Below are positions 7,568 to 14,628 of a DNA stretch of 32,781 bases, piece by piece. The DNA lies in NCBI GenBank assembly GCA_023394955.1, contig JAEWZY010000016.1, forward strand, positions 1-32,781, in the 5' to 3' direction. A program made the position numbers and the translations under genes. The notes under the pieces were generated by a model. That model was not told the origin of the DNA and did not search any database. It worked only from the letters and a program-made list of their open reading frames with translations. The stretch is from Bacillota bacterium. GTDB lineage: Bacteria > Bacillota > UBA4882 > UBA8346. Every line of letters starts with the position of its first letter. Position 1 is the first letter of the stretch.

Positions 7568-7622
7568 CCCGCCTTCCTAGGAGTTTAAAGTTAGGATATC
7601 CTTAATGTCCTATGCTCATACT

Positions 7623-8453
7623 TTATAATCTCTTTCGTTCATAACTAATCGTTTCGTCTACCTTTACCCGCAAGTATTCCCGATCATCCACAAACCCGGA
7701 GACATTAACATAATGAGTGCCGTCAATGTTCTTATCGTAATACTCATGGGAATGTCCCATAAAGACATAATCAACGCCGGTTTTACCGAAAAGATTGACT
7801 AAAAAAGCGACTTCTTCAATATCGGTATACTGTTGAATGGTAGTGGTATTTGGACTGAAAAACTCAAAATGAGTAAAGACAACCACCAGTGATTCGGTTT
7901 TAGTTTTCAAAACCCCTTCCAGCCAATTCTTTTGTTTTCGCCCCAAGGTGCCGTTGGCGGAGTCGAAACAGACGAACAACACTTGACCGGCCTTGAAGGT
8001 ATAACAGGATTTGCCGAGAATCTCCCGGTAATTATGCCAACCATCGAAATATAGGTCGTGATTGCCGATGGCTGTATAGACCGGAAAGTCATCTTCCTCT
8101 AAGGCATCCTTAAACGCTTGAAAATCTTCGACATCTCCCCGTTGCGAAATATCGCCGCAAGCTAGCAAAAATTTATCATTTATTCCCTTGGATTTATCTT
8201 GATCAAGCTTATCTTTTAAAGCGGCTAGCTTGGAGGCGTCGCCGTGATAAACGTGGGGGTCGGAAATAACAATAAAGGAAAACCCATCTTCACCTGCTTC
8301 AAGAAGAACATCTTCTTTCTTAGGCATGGTTGAACTATCCTCAAAACGTTTGTCCACATCGCCGGAGCTGACCAGCCCTTTAGGATCGGCGTTGCAGGAA
8401 ACCAGATAAAAAGCGGACAGAGTAATCAATATTATTTGAAGCAATCGTTTCAT
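7623..8453 (-). CDS. Lipoprotein metallophosphoesterase (calcineurin-like)
   Basis: A predicted secreted, lipid-anchored calcineurin-type phosphoesterase; the substrate is unknown. The N terminus is a lipoprotein signal with lipobox LVSC (Cys20). The metal-binding motifs are complete: DPH (Asp65, His67), GDISQRGD (Asp101), GNHD (Asn131, His132), THF (His195) and GHSHEY (His234, His236). The protein therefore looks catalytically competent. At 276 residues it is a single catalytic domain. Its ATG overlaps the stop of the upstream barrel gene as ATGA, so translation is probably coupled. Since the host appears to be diderm, it could face the periplasm from either membrane; Asn at position +2 is not the Asp inner-membrane retention signal known from E. 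coli. Confidence 0.85.
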   Translation of the reverse strand: MKRLLQIILITLSAFYLVSCNADPKGLVSSGDVDKRFEDSSTMPKKEDVLLEAGEDGFSFIVISDPHVYHGDASKLAALKDKLDQDKSKGINDKFLLACGDISQRGDVEDFQAFKDALEEDDFPVYTAIGNHDLYFDGWHNYREILGKSCYTFKAGQVLFVCFDSANGTLGRKQKNWLEGVLKTKTESLVVVFTHFEFFSPNTTTIQQYTDIEEVAFLVNLFGKTGVDYVFMGHSHEYYDKNIDGTHYVNVSGFVDDREYLRVKVDETISYERKRL

Positions 8454-9226
8454 AGTTTAACCTCCAAACCGGCATGGAGGGTTGTCTTTAAATAGGTAGC
8501 GCTCAAACCGATACTCCCCGATTGCCATAAGCCTAAATTGCCGTAAATCTTAATCCGGCCGTTCAATTGGTATGAGTTATTGATAAAAAGGGCGTAAGCC
8601 CCCAGGTTGCCTGCGTAAAACTGATGGTTGTTTTTAAACTCAAGCGTCAAATTATATCTATCGTCCTTCAGCGGATATCTCCAACCCAACCGGTAGTATA
8701 GGATCACTTCGGAAACGTCCGCATTATTGTAATTGAAGATATTCCAAAGATCGTCTTCGAAAAAAAAGCTAAAACGATAATTCAGTCCGAGATCGATGAC
8801 ATAATCGGAAGCTTCCCAACTAAGATAAGGGATGATCGAATTATAGGTATTATCCCATTGGGCGTTTTGGTTGCCTAGGAATTTCAGCCGGATACTATAG
8901 TCCGAATCCTTGATCTTTTCGTAACCCAGTTCAACATAGATCCCGTTAAGATAACCGGTAGTGCCGTTGTATGATAACCCTGTTTGGAGCCGATAATGGG
9001 TGTCGTATTTTAGTTGATAAATCCCCCGCAACTCCCAGCAATCACCCAGAGTACGGTGGTTTTCGAAACCGGTGGAGAGGTTGAGCCTGTGGTTGAGTTC
9101 AGGGTTGGAAATTGGGGCTGTTTCGGCTAAAGCCGGTAAAGCGAAAGATGTAACGAAAAGACAGAAAAAGACAATATGAAAAAACATCCTTATAATTTTG
9201 ATCATAATATCGTTTGACAAGTTCAA
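8450..9226 (-). CDS. Predicted outer-membrane beta-barrel protein, unknown function
   Basis: I do not recognise a named family. The 258-residue protein has an N-terminal hydrophobic signal ending in FALPALA before ETAP (about residue 35). The rest consists of alternating polar and aromatic/hydrophobic stretches (for example YRLQTGLSYNGTTGYLNGIY, YVIDLGLNYRFSFFF) typical of amphipathic barrel strands, perhaps 10-12 of them. The last residue is Leu, not the usual Phe. The start is TTG at 9224-9226, with GGAGG 7 bases upstream; an ATG seven codons later would shorten the leader. It is translationally coupled to the phosphoesterase gene. Confidence 0.6.
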   Translation of the reverse strand: MNLSNDIMIKIIRMFFHIVFFCLFVTSFALPALAETAPISNPELNHRLNLSTGFENHRTLGDCWELRGIYQLKYDTHYRLQTGLSYNGTTGYLNGIYVELGYEKIKDSDYSIRLKFLGNQNAQWDNTYNSIIPYLSWEASDYVIDLGLNYRFSFFFEDDLWNIFNYNNADVSEVILYYRLGWRYPLKDDRYNLTLEFKNNHQFYAGNLGAYALFINNSYQLNGRIKIYGNLGLWQSGSIGLSATYLKTTLHAGLEVKL

Positions 9227-9428
9227 TTCTGAACCTCCGTTAATATTCGGGTTAGCTATTTAATGAAATTTGAATCGTTTAAGTATCTACTAGAAAGTTA
9301 AGTTACATCATTATAAAAGTTCTCAACTTCGATTTTATTCGATATTCATGGTTCTTTTCCTGTCTTTTTAATTAACATTTTATTTACGGTAAAAGACACA
9401 TTAGTTTTTTCCCTCTTATTTCAACTTA

Positions 9429-9457
9429 TTGAAAAAATGTTCATAATAGTTTATAAT
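9429..9457 (+). promoter_or_regulatory. Sigma-A promoter of the plus-strand lipoprotein gene
   Basis: TTGAAA (9429-9434) and TATAAT (9452-9457) are spaced by 17 bases. Transcription would begin near 9464, upstream of the ATG at 9515 and downstream of the earlier in-frame ATG at 9437. Confidence 0.8.
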
Positions 9458-9514
9458 AAATTGGTTCCAATATTTTCTTTTATTGGTTATAAAATATTTA
9501 TTAAGGAGGTTATA

Positions 9515-10249
9515 ATGAATCGCAAGTCTTTATTATCGATCTTTTTATGCTTAATTTTAGGAATTGCTTTGCTAAGCGGATGCGGAGGTGGGGGTGGTAA
9601 AAAAACACCCGAAAATTGCCTTAGTTCTGATTATTTCGGCTTAGAAGTCAATTATACCTTGACTTACAATTGCTTTCTTGATAATCCCGAATATGGTTAC
9701 AATGATTTTTCATATACTACAACCCACACTGTTTTAAGTGAAGATTCAGACGTCTATAAAACCCAAAAAACATTTTCTGCTGAACCAGGTTATGGATATG
9801 GCGATTATATCGAAAAGAATGCGGATGGATATTATTATGATAGAGGAGAATGGGAAACTGGGGAAGACGATTATTTCTGTACTGAACCTTATCCCATTAT
9901 ATTTAAAAATCCTTTATCAAGCGATTTTTCTTGCTGGAGATATGGGACAGTTGTCGGGCAAGAGAATGTTACTGTTCCAGCTGGAACATTTTACGCTTGG
10001 AAATTCGTCGACCCTCATGAAGGTGTAAATTGGACAGATGTATCTGAATACTACTTTGTTGAAAATATTGGGCTAGTTAAATATGAAAGTACAGAAACCG
10101 AAAACGGAGATATTGTATTTTATCAAACTTGGTCTTTAACTTCATATTATTTAAGTTCTTCAACAAATTCAGCAAACCTCAGTATAAACAGCTCTACAAA
10201 CTCCGGCACTTTTAAAAAGCTTCAAAAAATCATGAGAAATAAAAGATAG
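9515..10249 (+). CDS. Putative lipoprotein, unknown function
   Basis: I do not recognise this 244-residue protein. A lipoprotein signal peptide is clear: positive start MNRKS, hydrophobic core LLSIFLCLILGIALLSG, lipobox LLSGC, then a poly-Gly linker. The mature part is rich in Tyr, Asp and Glu and contains several likely beta strands (YTLTYNCFLD, TVLSEDSDVYKTQKTF, VTVPAGTFYAWKFVD), with a Ser/Asn-rich tail. The motif VPAGTFYAWK resembles a turn common in bacterial lipoproteins of the type 'V.vPAGtF.t..v', but I would not assign a function. ATG at 9515 is chosen because AAGGAGG lies 7 bases upstream and because the upstream ATG at 9437 precedes the predicted transcription start. It is one of only two plus-strand genes in the window. 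Confidence 0.8.
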   Translation: MNRKSLLSIFLCLILGIALLSGCGGGGGKKTPENCLSSDYFGLEVNYTLTYNCFLDNPEYGYNDFSYTTTHTVLSEDSDVYKTQKTFSAEPGYGYGDYIEKNADGYYYDRGEWETGEDDYFCTEPYPIIFKNPLSSDFSCWRYGTVVGQENVTVPAGTFYAWKFVDPHEGVNWTDVSEYYFVENIGLVKYESTETENGDIVFYQTWSLTSYYLSSSTNSANLSINSSTNSGTFKKLQKIMRNKR

Positions 10250-10319
10250 CTCATCAATAATATTATAGCTGTGAGTTTTTGTTATATGTGTTTCACACCA
10301 AATATCATTGAATTTATTA

Positions 10320-10350
10320 AAGCCGCGAGTATCACCCGCGGCTTCCTTTC
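10320..10350. terminator. Bidirectional terminator between convergent genes
   Basis: AAGCCGCG (10320-10327) pairs with CGCGGCTT (10337-10344). The plus strand continues TCCTTTCT, and the minus strand reads TTTAATAAATT after the stem. It lies between the plus-strand lipoprotein and the minus-strand DRE-TIM gene. Confidence 0.7.
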
Positions 10351-10351
10351 T

Positions 10352-10392
10352 CCATAACTGATTACTAATTACTGTTCACTGATAACTGATTC
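10352..10392. repeat. Imperfect ACTGATTACT/ACTGATAACTGA repeats
   Basis: The plus strand reads AACTGATTACTAATTACTG, then TTCACTGATAACTGATTC: four or five degenerate copies of an 8-10 base word in a row. Similar words occur near 635-672. They abut the stop codon of the following minus-strand gene. Confidence 0.5.
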
Positions 10393-11777
10393 TACCTCCG
10401 ATTCAACTCTTCCCACAATTCCGGCAGCTCCGCTTGGATGAACTCGACCAGCTCATGATCGCCGATGACCGTATTCCGGCCGTCTTCATATAACTGATCA
10501 ACCCATTCTTTAATCTTAGCCAATCTCTGGTCACGCTTCTCCAACCGCCGGCCCTCTTTGAGATTGAAGTAACTGTTCACCCAATGGCCTATCCCGGCGG
10601 CGCCGGAATGCTCGTTGACAGCCACCACCACTTTCCGGTTGAGCAGCTTTTCAGTGTTAAAAATATTATAAATCTCCTCATCCTTCAGCAAGCCGTCGGC
10701 ATGGATCCCGGAGCGGGTGAAGTTAAACTCTTTACCGACCAACGGCGTCATCGACGGAATCCGGTAACCGATTTCCTTGGTGTAATACTCGGCGATCTCC
10801 GTGATCACCGTGGTATCCATTCCATCCAAAGTCCCTCTCAGTGAGGCGTATTCAAAGACCATCGCCTCCAGCGGACAGTTTCCGGTCCGTTCACCGATCC
10901 CCAGCAGAGTGGTGTTTACGCCGGAACAACCATATAGCCAAGCGGTGCTGGAGTTGGAAACGCCCTTATAAAAATCGTTATGGCCGTGCCATTCCAACCG
11001 TTCGCTGGGAACTCCGGCATGGTGCCATAAACCGTAAATAATACCCGGAACGCTTCTGGGCAACGCTACTCCGGGGAAACTGACCCCAAAGCCCAACGTG
11101 TCGCAGGCCCGGACTTTAATCGGTATTTTACTCTCTTCCGCCAATTTCGTTAGTTCCAAGACGAAGGGCACTACAAACCCATAAAAATCCGCCCGGGTAA
11201 TATCCTCCAGATGGACCCGGGGAACCACTCCGATCTCCAAAGCCCTTTTAACGATGGATAGAAATTGTTCCATCGCTTGCTTCCGGGTCATCTTTAATTT
11301 TTTAAAGATATGGTAATCGGAACAACTGGCTAAAATCCCAGTCTCCTTAAGACCCATCTCCTTCACTAGATAAAAATCTTCCTTCACCGCCCGGATCCAA
11401 CTGGTAATCTCGGGAAAGTCATAACCCAGCTCCATACATTTGGTTACCGCTTCTTTATCCTTTTTACTGTATAAAAAAAACTCGGTCTGCCGGATAATTC
11501 CTTGCGCCCCGCCTAAGCGATGCAATAATTTATAAAGATCAACTATCTGTTGTACAGTATAAGGTTCCCTCGCTTGCTGGCCATCCCGGAAGGTAGAATC
11601 AGTAATCCAAATCTCTTCCGGTGGCCGCATCGGCACATGCCGGTGATTAAAAGAAACCTTGGGCACTTCTTCATAGTTAAACAGACCCCGGTATAAATGG
11701 GGTTCCGTTACATCTTGAAGGGAATAACGGTATTCACTTTGTTCCAAGGTGTTACTTTTTTTACTGAACTTTATCAA
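10392..11777 (-). CDS. DRE-TIM metallolyase-family acyltransferase, probable Re-citrate synthase
   Basis: Members condense acetyl-CoA with a 2-oxo acid. The 461-residue protein has the family motif DSTFRDGQQ (60-68, with the catalytic RDG), the metal-binding HGHND motif and the C-terminal GIHADGLL segment. Its length and the opening block (DVTEPHLYRGLFNYEEVP, then IWITDSTFRDGQQ) fit the clade of anaerobic Firmicutes proteins related to Re-citrate synthase of Clostridium kluyveri. These are often annotated as isopropylmalate or homocitrate synthases. It lacks the long regulatory domain of LeuA. There are no leucine or lysine biosynthesis genes nearby, which favours the citrate role but does not prove it. 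The start is TTG at 11775-11777, with GGTGA 6 bases upstream. Unusual dyad ATGTATCCCGTATACAT lies at 11850-11866. Confidence 0.7.
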   Translation of the reverse strand: MIKFSKKSNTLEQSEYRYSLQDVTEPHLYRGLFNYEEVPKVSFNHRHVPMRPPEEIWITDSTFRDGQQAREPYTVQQIVDLYKLLHRLGGAQGIIRQTEFFLYSKKDKEAVTKCMELGYDFPEITSWIRAVKEDFYLVKEMGLKETGILASCSDYHIFKKLKMTRKQAMEQFLSIVKRALEIGVVPRVHLEDITRADFYGFVVPFVLELTKLAEESKIPIKVRACDTLGFGVSFPGVALPRSVPGIIYGLWHHAGVPSERLEWHGHNDFYKGVSNSSTAWLYGCSGVNTTLLGIGERTGNCPLEAMVFEYASLRGTLDGMDTTVITEIAEYYTKEIGYRIPSMTPLVGKEFNFTRSGIHADGLLKDEEIYNIFNTEKLLNRKVVVAVNEHSGAAGIGHWVNSYFNLKEGRRLEKRDQRLAKIKEWVDQLYEDGRNTVIGDHELVEFIQAELPELWEELNRR

Positions 11778-11890
11778 TACGATTCACCAACCCTCAATTA
11801 ATTTTTCATATTATTCAACATAAAACCCCCATTTCCTTTCCAAAAAAGAATGTATCCCGTATACATACAATAAGATGTGGCTGGACCTTC

Positions 11891-11916
11891 AAAATAAAAA
11901 CCCGTCGTCGACGGGT
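11891..11916 (-). terminator. Intrinsic terminator of rpsU
   Basis: On the minus strand CCCGTC and GACGGG pair around GAC, followed by TTTTTATTTT. It lies 12 bases after the rpsU stop. Confidence 0.85.
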
Positions 11917-11927
11917 ATTTTACTGTT

Positions 11928-12113
11928 TTACTTCTTAAAAGACTTACGTTTCCTTGCTGCCTCAGACTTTTTCTTCCTACGCACACTGGGTTTTTCATAG
12001 TGTTCCCGCTTGCGTACTTCAGCTAAAATGCCTGAAACTTGGCATTCCCTTTTAAAACGCCGTAAAGCATTATCCAAAGATTCATTTTTTCCAATTTTAA
12101 CTTCAGCCGCCAA
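11928..12113 (-). CDS. rpsU: 30S ribosomal protein S21
   Basis: S21 binds the small subunit near the anti-Shine-Dalgarno end of 16S rRNA and helps initiation. The 61-residue product matches the family: AEVKIGKNESLDNALRRFKR, CQVSGILAEVRKREHYEKPS and a basic RRKKKSEAARKRKSFKK tail. The start is TTG at 12111-12113, with GGGAGGG 8 bases upstream; a longer frame running further upstream adds a Gly/Ser-rich stretch that is not part of S21 and reads through the ribosome binding site. It has its own promoter and terminator, so it is monocistronic. The leader contains a hairpin (see the separate entry). Confidence 0.95.
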   Translation of the reverse strand: MAAEVKIGKNESLDNALRRFKRECQVSGILAEVRKREHYEKPSVRRKKKSEAARKRKSFKK

Positions 12114-12130
12114 TATACTTCCCTCCCCTC

Positions 12131-12162
12131 CACTGCTTCCTCCCGATGACCCGTTTGCAGTG
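12131..12162 (-). promoter_or_regulatory. Inverted repeat in the rpsU leader, next to the ribosome binding site
   Basis: CACTGC and GCAGTG arms of six bases enclose about 20 bases that include a second GGGAGG. The hairpin would sit a few bases before the purine-rich ribosome binding site. A role in translational control is only inferred. Confidence 0.35.
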
Positions 12163-12194
12163 TCCGGTTCGAATGAGCGCAATCTTAATAAATA

Positions 12195-12224
12195 ATTTTA
12201 CTATACAAGACCCTATATTGTCAA
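12195..12224 (-). promoter_or_regulatory. Sigma-A promoter of rpsU
   Basis: TTGACA (12219-12224) and TAAAAT (12195-12200) on the minus strand are spaced by 18 bases. It starts just after the stop codon of the HIT gene. Confidence 0.7.
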
Positions 12225-12226
12225 TA

Positions 12227-12571
12227 TTAGCCCGGAGGCCAACTTAACTTCCGACCGGCAAGCAAATGGAAATGCAAATGTGGCGCCGTTTCGCCGGCGT
12301 CCCGGCCGTAATTTGCAACTACCCTAAAACCATTCTCTGTTAAACCTTCAGTTTTAGCGACATGTTGAATCCCGGTGAAAATCGATTGCAAAAGACTACC
12401 TTCAATTAAATGGGGATCGCAAACATTATCAATATGTTCTTTGGGAATCGCCAACCAATGAGTAGGAGCGGCGGGATTGATATCTTTAAAGACCAATACC
12501 GCATCATTCTCAAATATTATTTGACTGGGTATTTCTTTTTTGACAATTTTACAAAATATACAATTGGACAT
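12227..12571 (-). CDS. HIT domain protein (HinT/PKCI-like nucleotide phosphoramidase)
   Basis: Histidine-triad proteins hydrolyse nucleoside phosphoramidates such as AMP-lysine adducts. The product of 114 residues is a typical single HIT domain. The triad motif HLHFHLLAG (His98, His100, His102) is intact, and the N terminus CIFCKIV carries the Cys pair seen in zinc-binding HinT forms. ATG at 12569-12571 is preferred because GGGAG lies 8-10 bases upstream; a longer frame to 12625 starts at a TTG that overlaps a GGAGG sequence and adds 18 non-conserved residues. It follows mtaB after a 156-base spacer. In Firmicutes a HIT gene next to rpsU and mtaB is a common arrangement. Confidence 0.93.
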   Translation of the reverse strand: MSNCIFCKIVKKEIPSQIIFENDAVLVFKDINPAAPTHWLAIPKEHIDNVCDPHLIEGSLLQSIFTGIQHVAKTEGLTENGFRVVANYGRDAGETAPHLHFHLLAGRKLSWPPG

Positions 12572-12727
12572 GACTAACTCTCCCTTATCCCGCATATTTC
12601 GACAAGATATTTTAAATTCCTCCAAAAAATTTAAGAATCCTAATTGTTCATTGTTTAAGATCTAATCTTATTTTTCATCACAAGCGCCTTGTAACCTTTA
12701 AAACCTAATCCATCAGTTAATTCTCGG

Positions 12728-14020
12728 TTAATTTGAAGAATATTCCCCTTGCAAAACATTCCCTGAAACCCCAGTTATTAAAAGTTGTTTTATCGAATTT
12801 TTTAAATCTTCTCCCGTTGTAACTTCCGTCTTCAAGTATTCGGCCGACAATCCGCTCCATCCCGTTTTGGTCTTTTCTTCCAAAAGGACCGCCACCTGTT
12901 TACCGACAAACTTACGGGCATAATCGTAACCACTCTCCAAAGCGATTGTTTGGACCTTTCGGCTTCGCTCTTCTTGGATCTGGCCGGGGACCCTCCCTGA
13001 AAATGAAGCGGCGGGCGTCCCTTTACGAGGCGAAAACCGAAAAACATGAATCCTGCTAAAAGATTGCTCTACTATGAAATTACAGGTATCTTCAAAATCC
13101 GGCCCTGTCTCCCCGGGAAAACCCACAATTAAATCGGCGCCAATTGCAATTAACGGATTTTCCCGCCGGATCCGTTTTAATAGATGGCTATAGTATGACA
13201 CGCTATAGTGACGGTTCATCAATTTCAAAATACGATCGCTCCCGCTCTGAAGGGGAATATGTATATATTGACAAATTCGGCTGTTATTAAGGATAATATT
13301 CAATAAATCCTCATCGAATTCATTAGGTTCAATCGAACCTAACCTAATACGATAATCCCCCGGAACCTTCAGTACCTCCATGAGTAACTCAGTTAATGTT
13401 AATCCCAGATCTTTACCATATGCGCCCAAGTGGATTCCGGTCAAAACTATCTCTCGGTAACCGCTATCCACTAACAGCCTGAATTCATTGGCAGCTTCCA
13501 TTAACGGCAGACTACGGATCCTTCCCCGGGCTAAAGGCACAATACAGTATGAGCAAAACTGATCGCAACCTTCCTGTACCTTTAGAGTGGCCCGGGTTCG
13601 CTCCGTCGCGCGGCTTACCGGAAGCTTAATCCATGACTTGTCCCGGCCAATATCGCCAACCCGCACCAGATTACGACGCTCTCTACAATATTCCTCGACC
13701 AGTTCAGCCAATTGTGGACGCTCGGCCATGCCCACTACCAGATTGACTCCGGGTATGCCGGCAACTTCTCCCGATGCGGTTTGAGCATAACAACCAGTGA
13801 CCACCACTATCGGCCGGGGCTGTATTGCGGCCGCCCGCCGGATACTTTGCCGCGACTTCCGTTCACCTAGATTAGTGACCGCGCAGGTATTAATGATATA
13901 AACATCAGCCATTCCGTCAAAGGGGACAATTTCATGGCCCCGTTCACGAAAGAGCGCTGCCAAGCTCTCCGTATCATTCTGATTTACCTTGCAACCCAAG
14001 GTGTGAAAAGCGATCTTCAT
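12728..14020 (-). CDS. mtaB: tRNA t6A37 methylthiotransferase MtaB
   Basis: Radical-SAM enzyme that converts t6A37 to ms2t6A37 in tRNAs reading ANN codons. The 430-residue protein has the N-terminal MTTase domain with its three cluster ligands (Cys10 in TLGCKVNQND, Cys46 in NTCAV, Cys77 in TGCYAQ), the radical-SAM CxxxCxxC motif (Cys152, Cys156, Cys159) and a C-terminal TRAM-like region. The opening TLGCKVNQ.DTE is characteristic of MtaB rather than MiaB. Its ATG overlaps the stop of the upstream membrane-protein gene (ATGA). It is the last gene in the compact series that begins at lptF/G. Confidence 0.95.
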   Translation of the reverse strand: MKIAFHTLGCKVNQNDTESLAALFRERGHEIVPFDGMADVYIINTCAVTNLGERKSRQSIRRAAAIQPRPIVVVTGCYAQTASGEVAGIPGVNLVVGMAERPQLAELVEEYCRERRNLVRVGDIGRDKSWIKLPVSRATERTRATLKVQEGCDQFCSYCIVPLARGRIRSLPLMEAANEFRLLVDSGYREIVLTGIHLGAYGKDLGLTLTELLMEVLKVPGDYRIRLGSIEPNEFDEDLLNIILNNSRICQYIHIPLQSGSDRILKLMNRHYSVSYYSHLLKRIRRENPLIAIGADLIVGFPGETGPDFEDTCNFIVEQSFSRIHVFRFSPRKGTPAASFSGRVPGQIQEERSRKVQTIALESGYDYARKFVGKQVAVLLEEKTKTGWSGLSAEYLKTEVTTGEDLKNSIKQLLITGVSGNVLQGEYSSN

Positions 14021-14625
14021 CCGTTTCTCCTCAAGTGCGGATCGACATTGGCGCCAACCGGTTGATCGACAAAAACTAATAACAATGGATTAATAATCGC
14101 TAGAGTAACCAATACCATTGCCACAAATGGAATTCCCATCGGAAGCAACCAAAATAAAAGCATTAAGAAATTAAAAAAGGCGATCCCATAACCTAAAGGG
14201 ATCCGGTGTAAAACCGGCAAAAGCTTCGCAATGATCCGATACTGGCATACCTCGATTAATACCAAAAACGCCCAACCGATAAACTCTCTTTGGGCTACCA
14301 ACGAATAACCCGATAATTTTAGTTTCCAAAGTAAGCATAGGGTTAACAAAAATCCCGCGAAAATCCAGATCGAACTTAAGAATACTTTCAGCCAACTTAA
14401 GCCTTTTAATAATTCGAGACGGTCCAGTTCCGGGTTGAAGGTGAAAAAAGCGCAAGCGATCCAAATCCCGCCGATCAACCCCAGGCCCCAACCAGGCGGG
14501 ACCAGAAATATTATTAAAAAAGTTATCCCCAGATTGACCCAGGGCGACCAGCGGATAAAATTTTGAATTACAAATCCCGCTCCTAAAGTTAGCAAATAAA
14601 TGAATATTCGGCATGCCACATCCAT
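14017..14625 (-). CDS. Multi-pass membrane protein, unknown function
   Basis: I do not recognise this 202-residue protein. It is strongly hydrophobic, with about six predicted membrane segments (roughly 8-25, 30-62, 84-105, 115-135, 147-168 and 170-190). Charged residues are few; no catalytic motif stands out. The C terminus is polar (VGANVDPHLRRNG). ATG at 14623-14625 follows GGAGGGAG about 11 bases away, and the gene begins 3 bases after the yhaM stop; its own stop overlaps the start of mtaB. This tight packing makes it part of the yhaM-mtaB unit. Confidence 0.7.
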   Translation of the reverse strand: MDVACRIFIYLLTLGAGFVIQNFIRWSPWVNLGITFLIIFLVPPGWGLGLIGGIWIACAFFTFNPELDRLELLKGLSWLKVFLSSIWIFAGFLLTLCLLWKLKLSGYSLVAQREFIGWAFLVLIEVCQYRIIAKLLPVLHRIPLGYGIAFFNFLMLLFWLLPMGIPFVAMVLVTLAIINPLLLVFVDQPVGANVDPHLRRNG

Positions 14626-14628
14626 GGA

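Noticed and set aside
9437..9514. Longer N terminus for the plus-strand lipoprotein
   Set aside because: Lies upstream of the predicted transcription start, has no ribosome binding site and would bury the lipoprotein signal.
11798..11830. Seven-codon leader peptide (MLNNMKN) before the DRE-TIM gene
   Set aside because: Has no regulatory codons or attenuator structure, and such short frames are common by chance.
12114..12182. Extended rpsU start giving a Gly/Ser-rich N terminus
   Set aside because: It translates the ribosome binding site and leader hairpin; S21 proteins start at the AEVKIG region.
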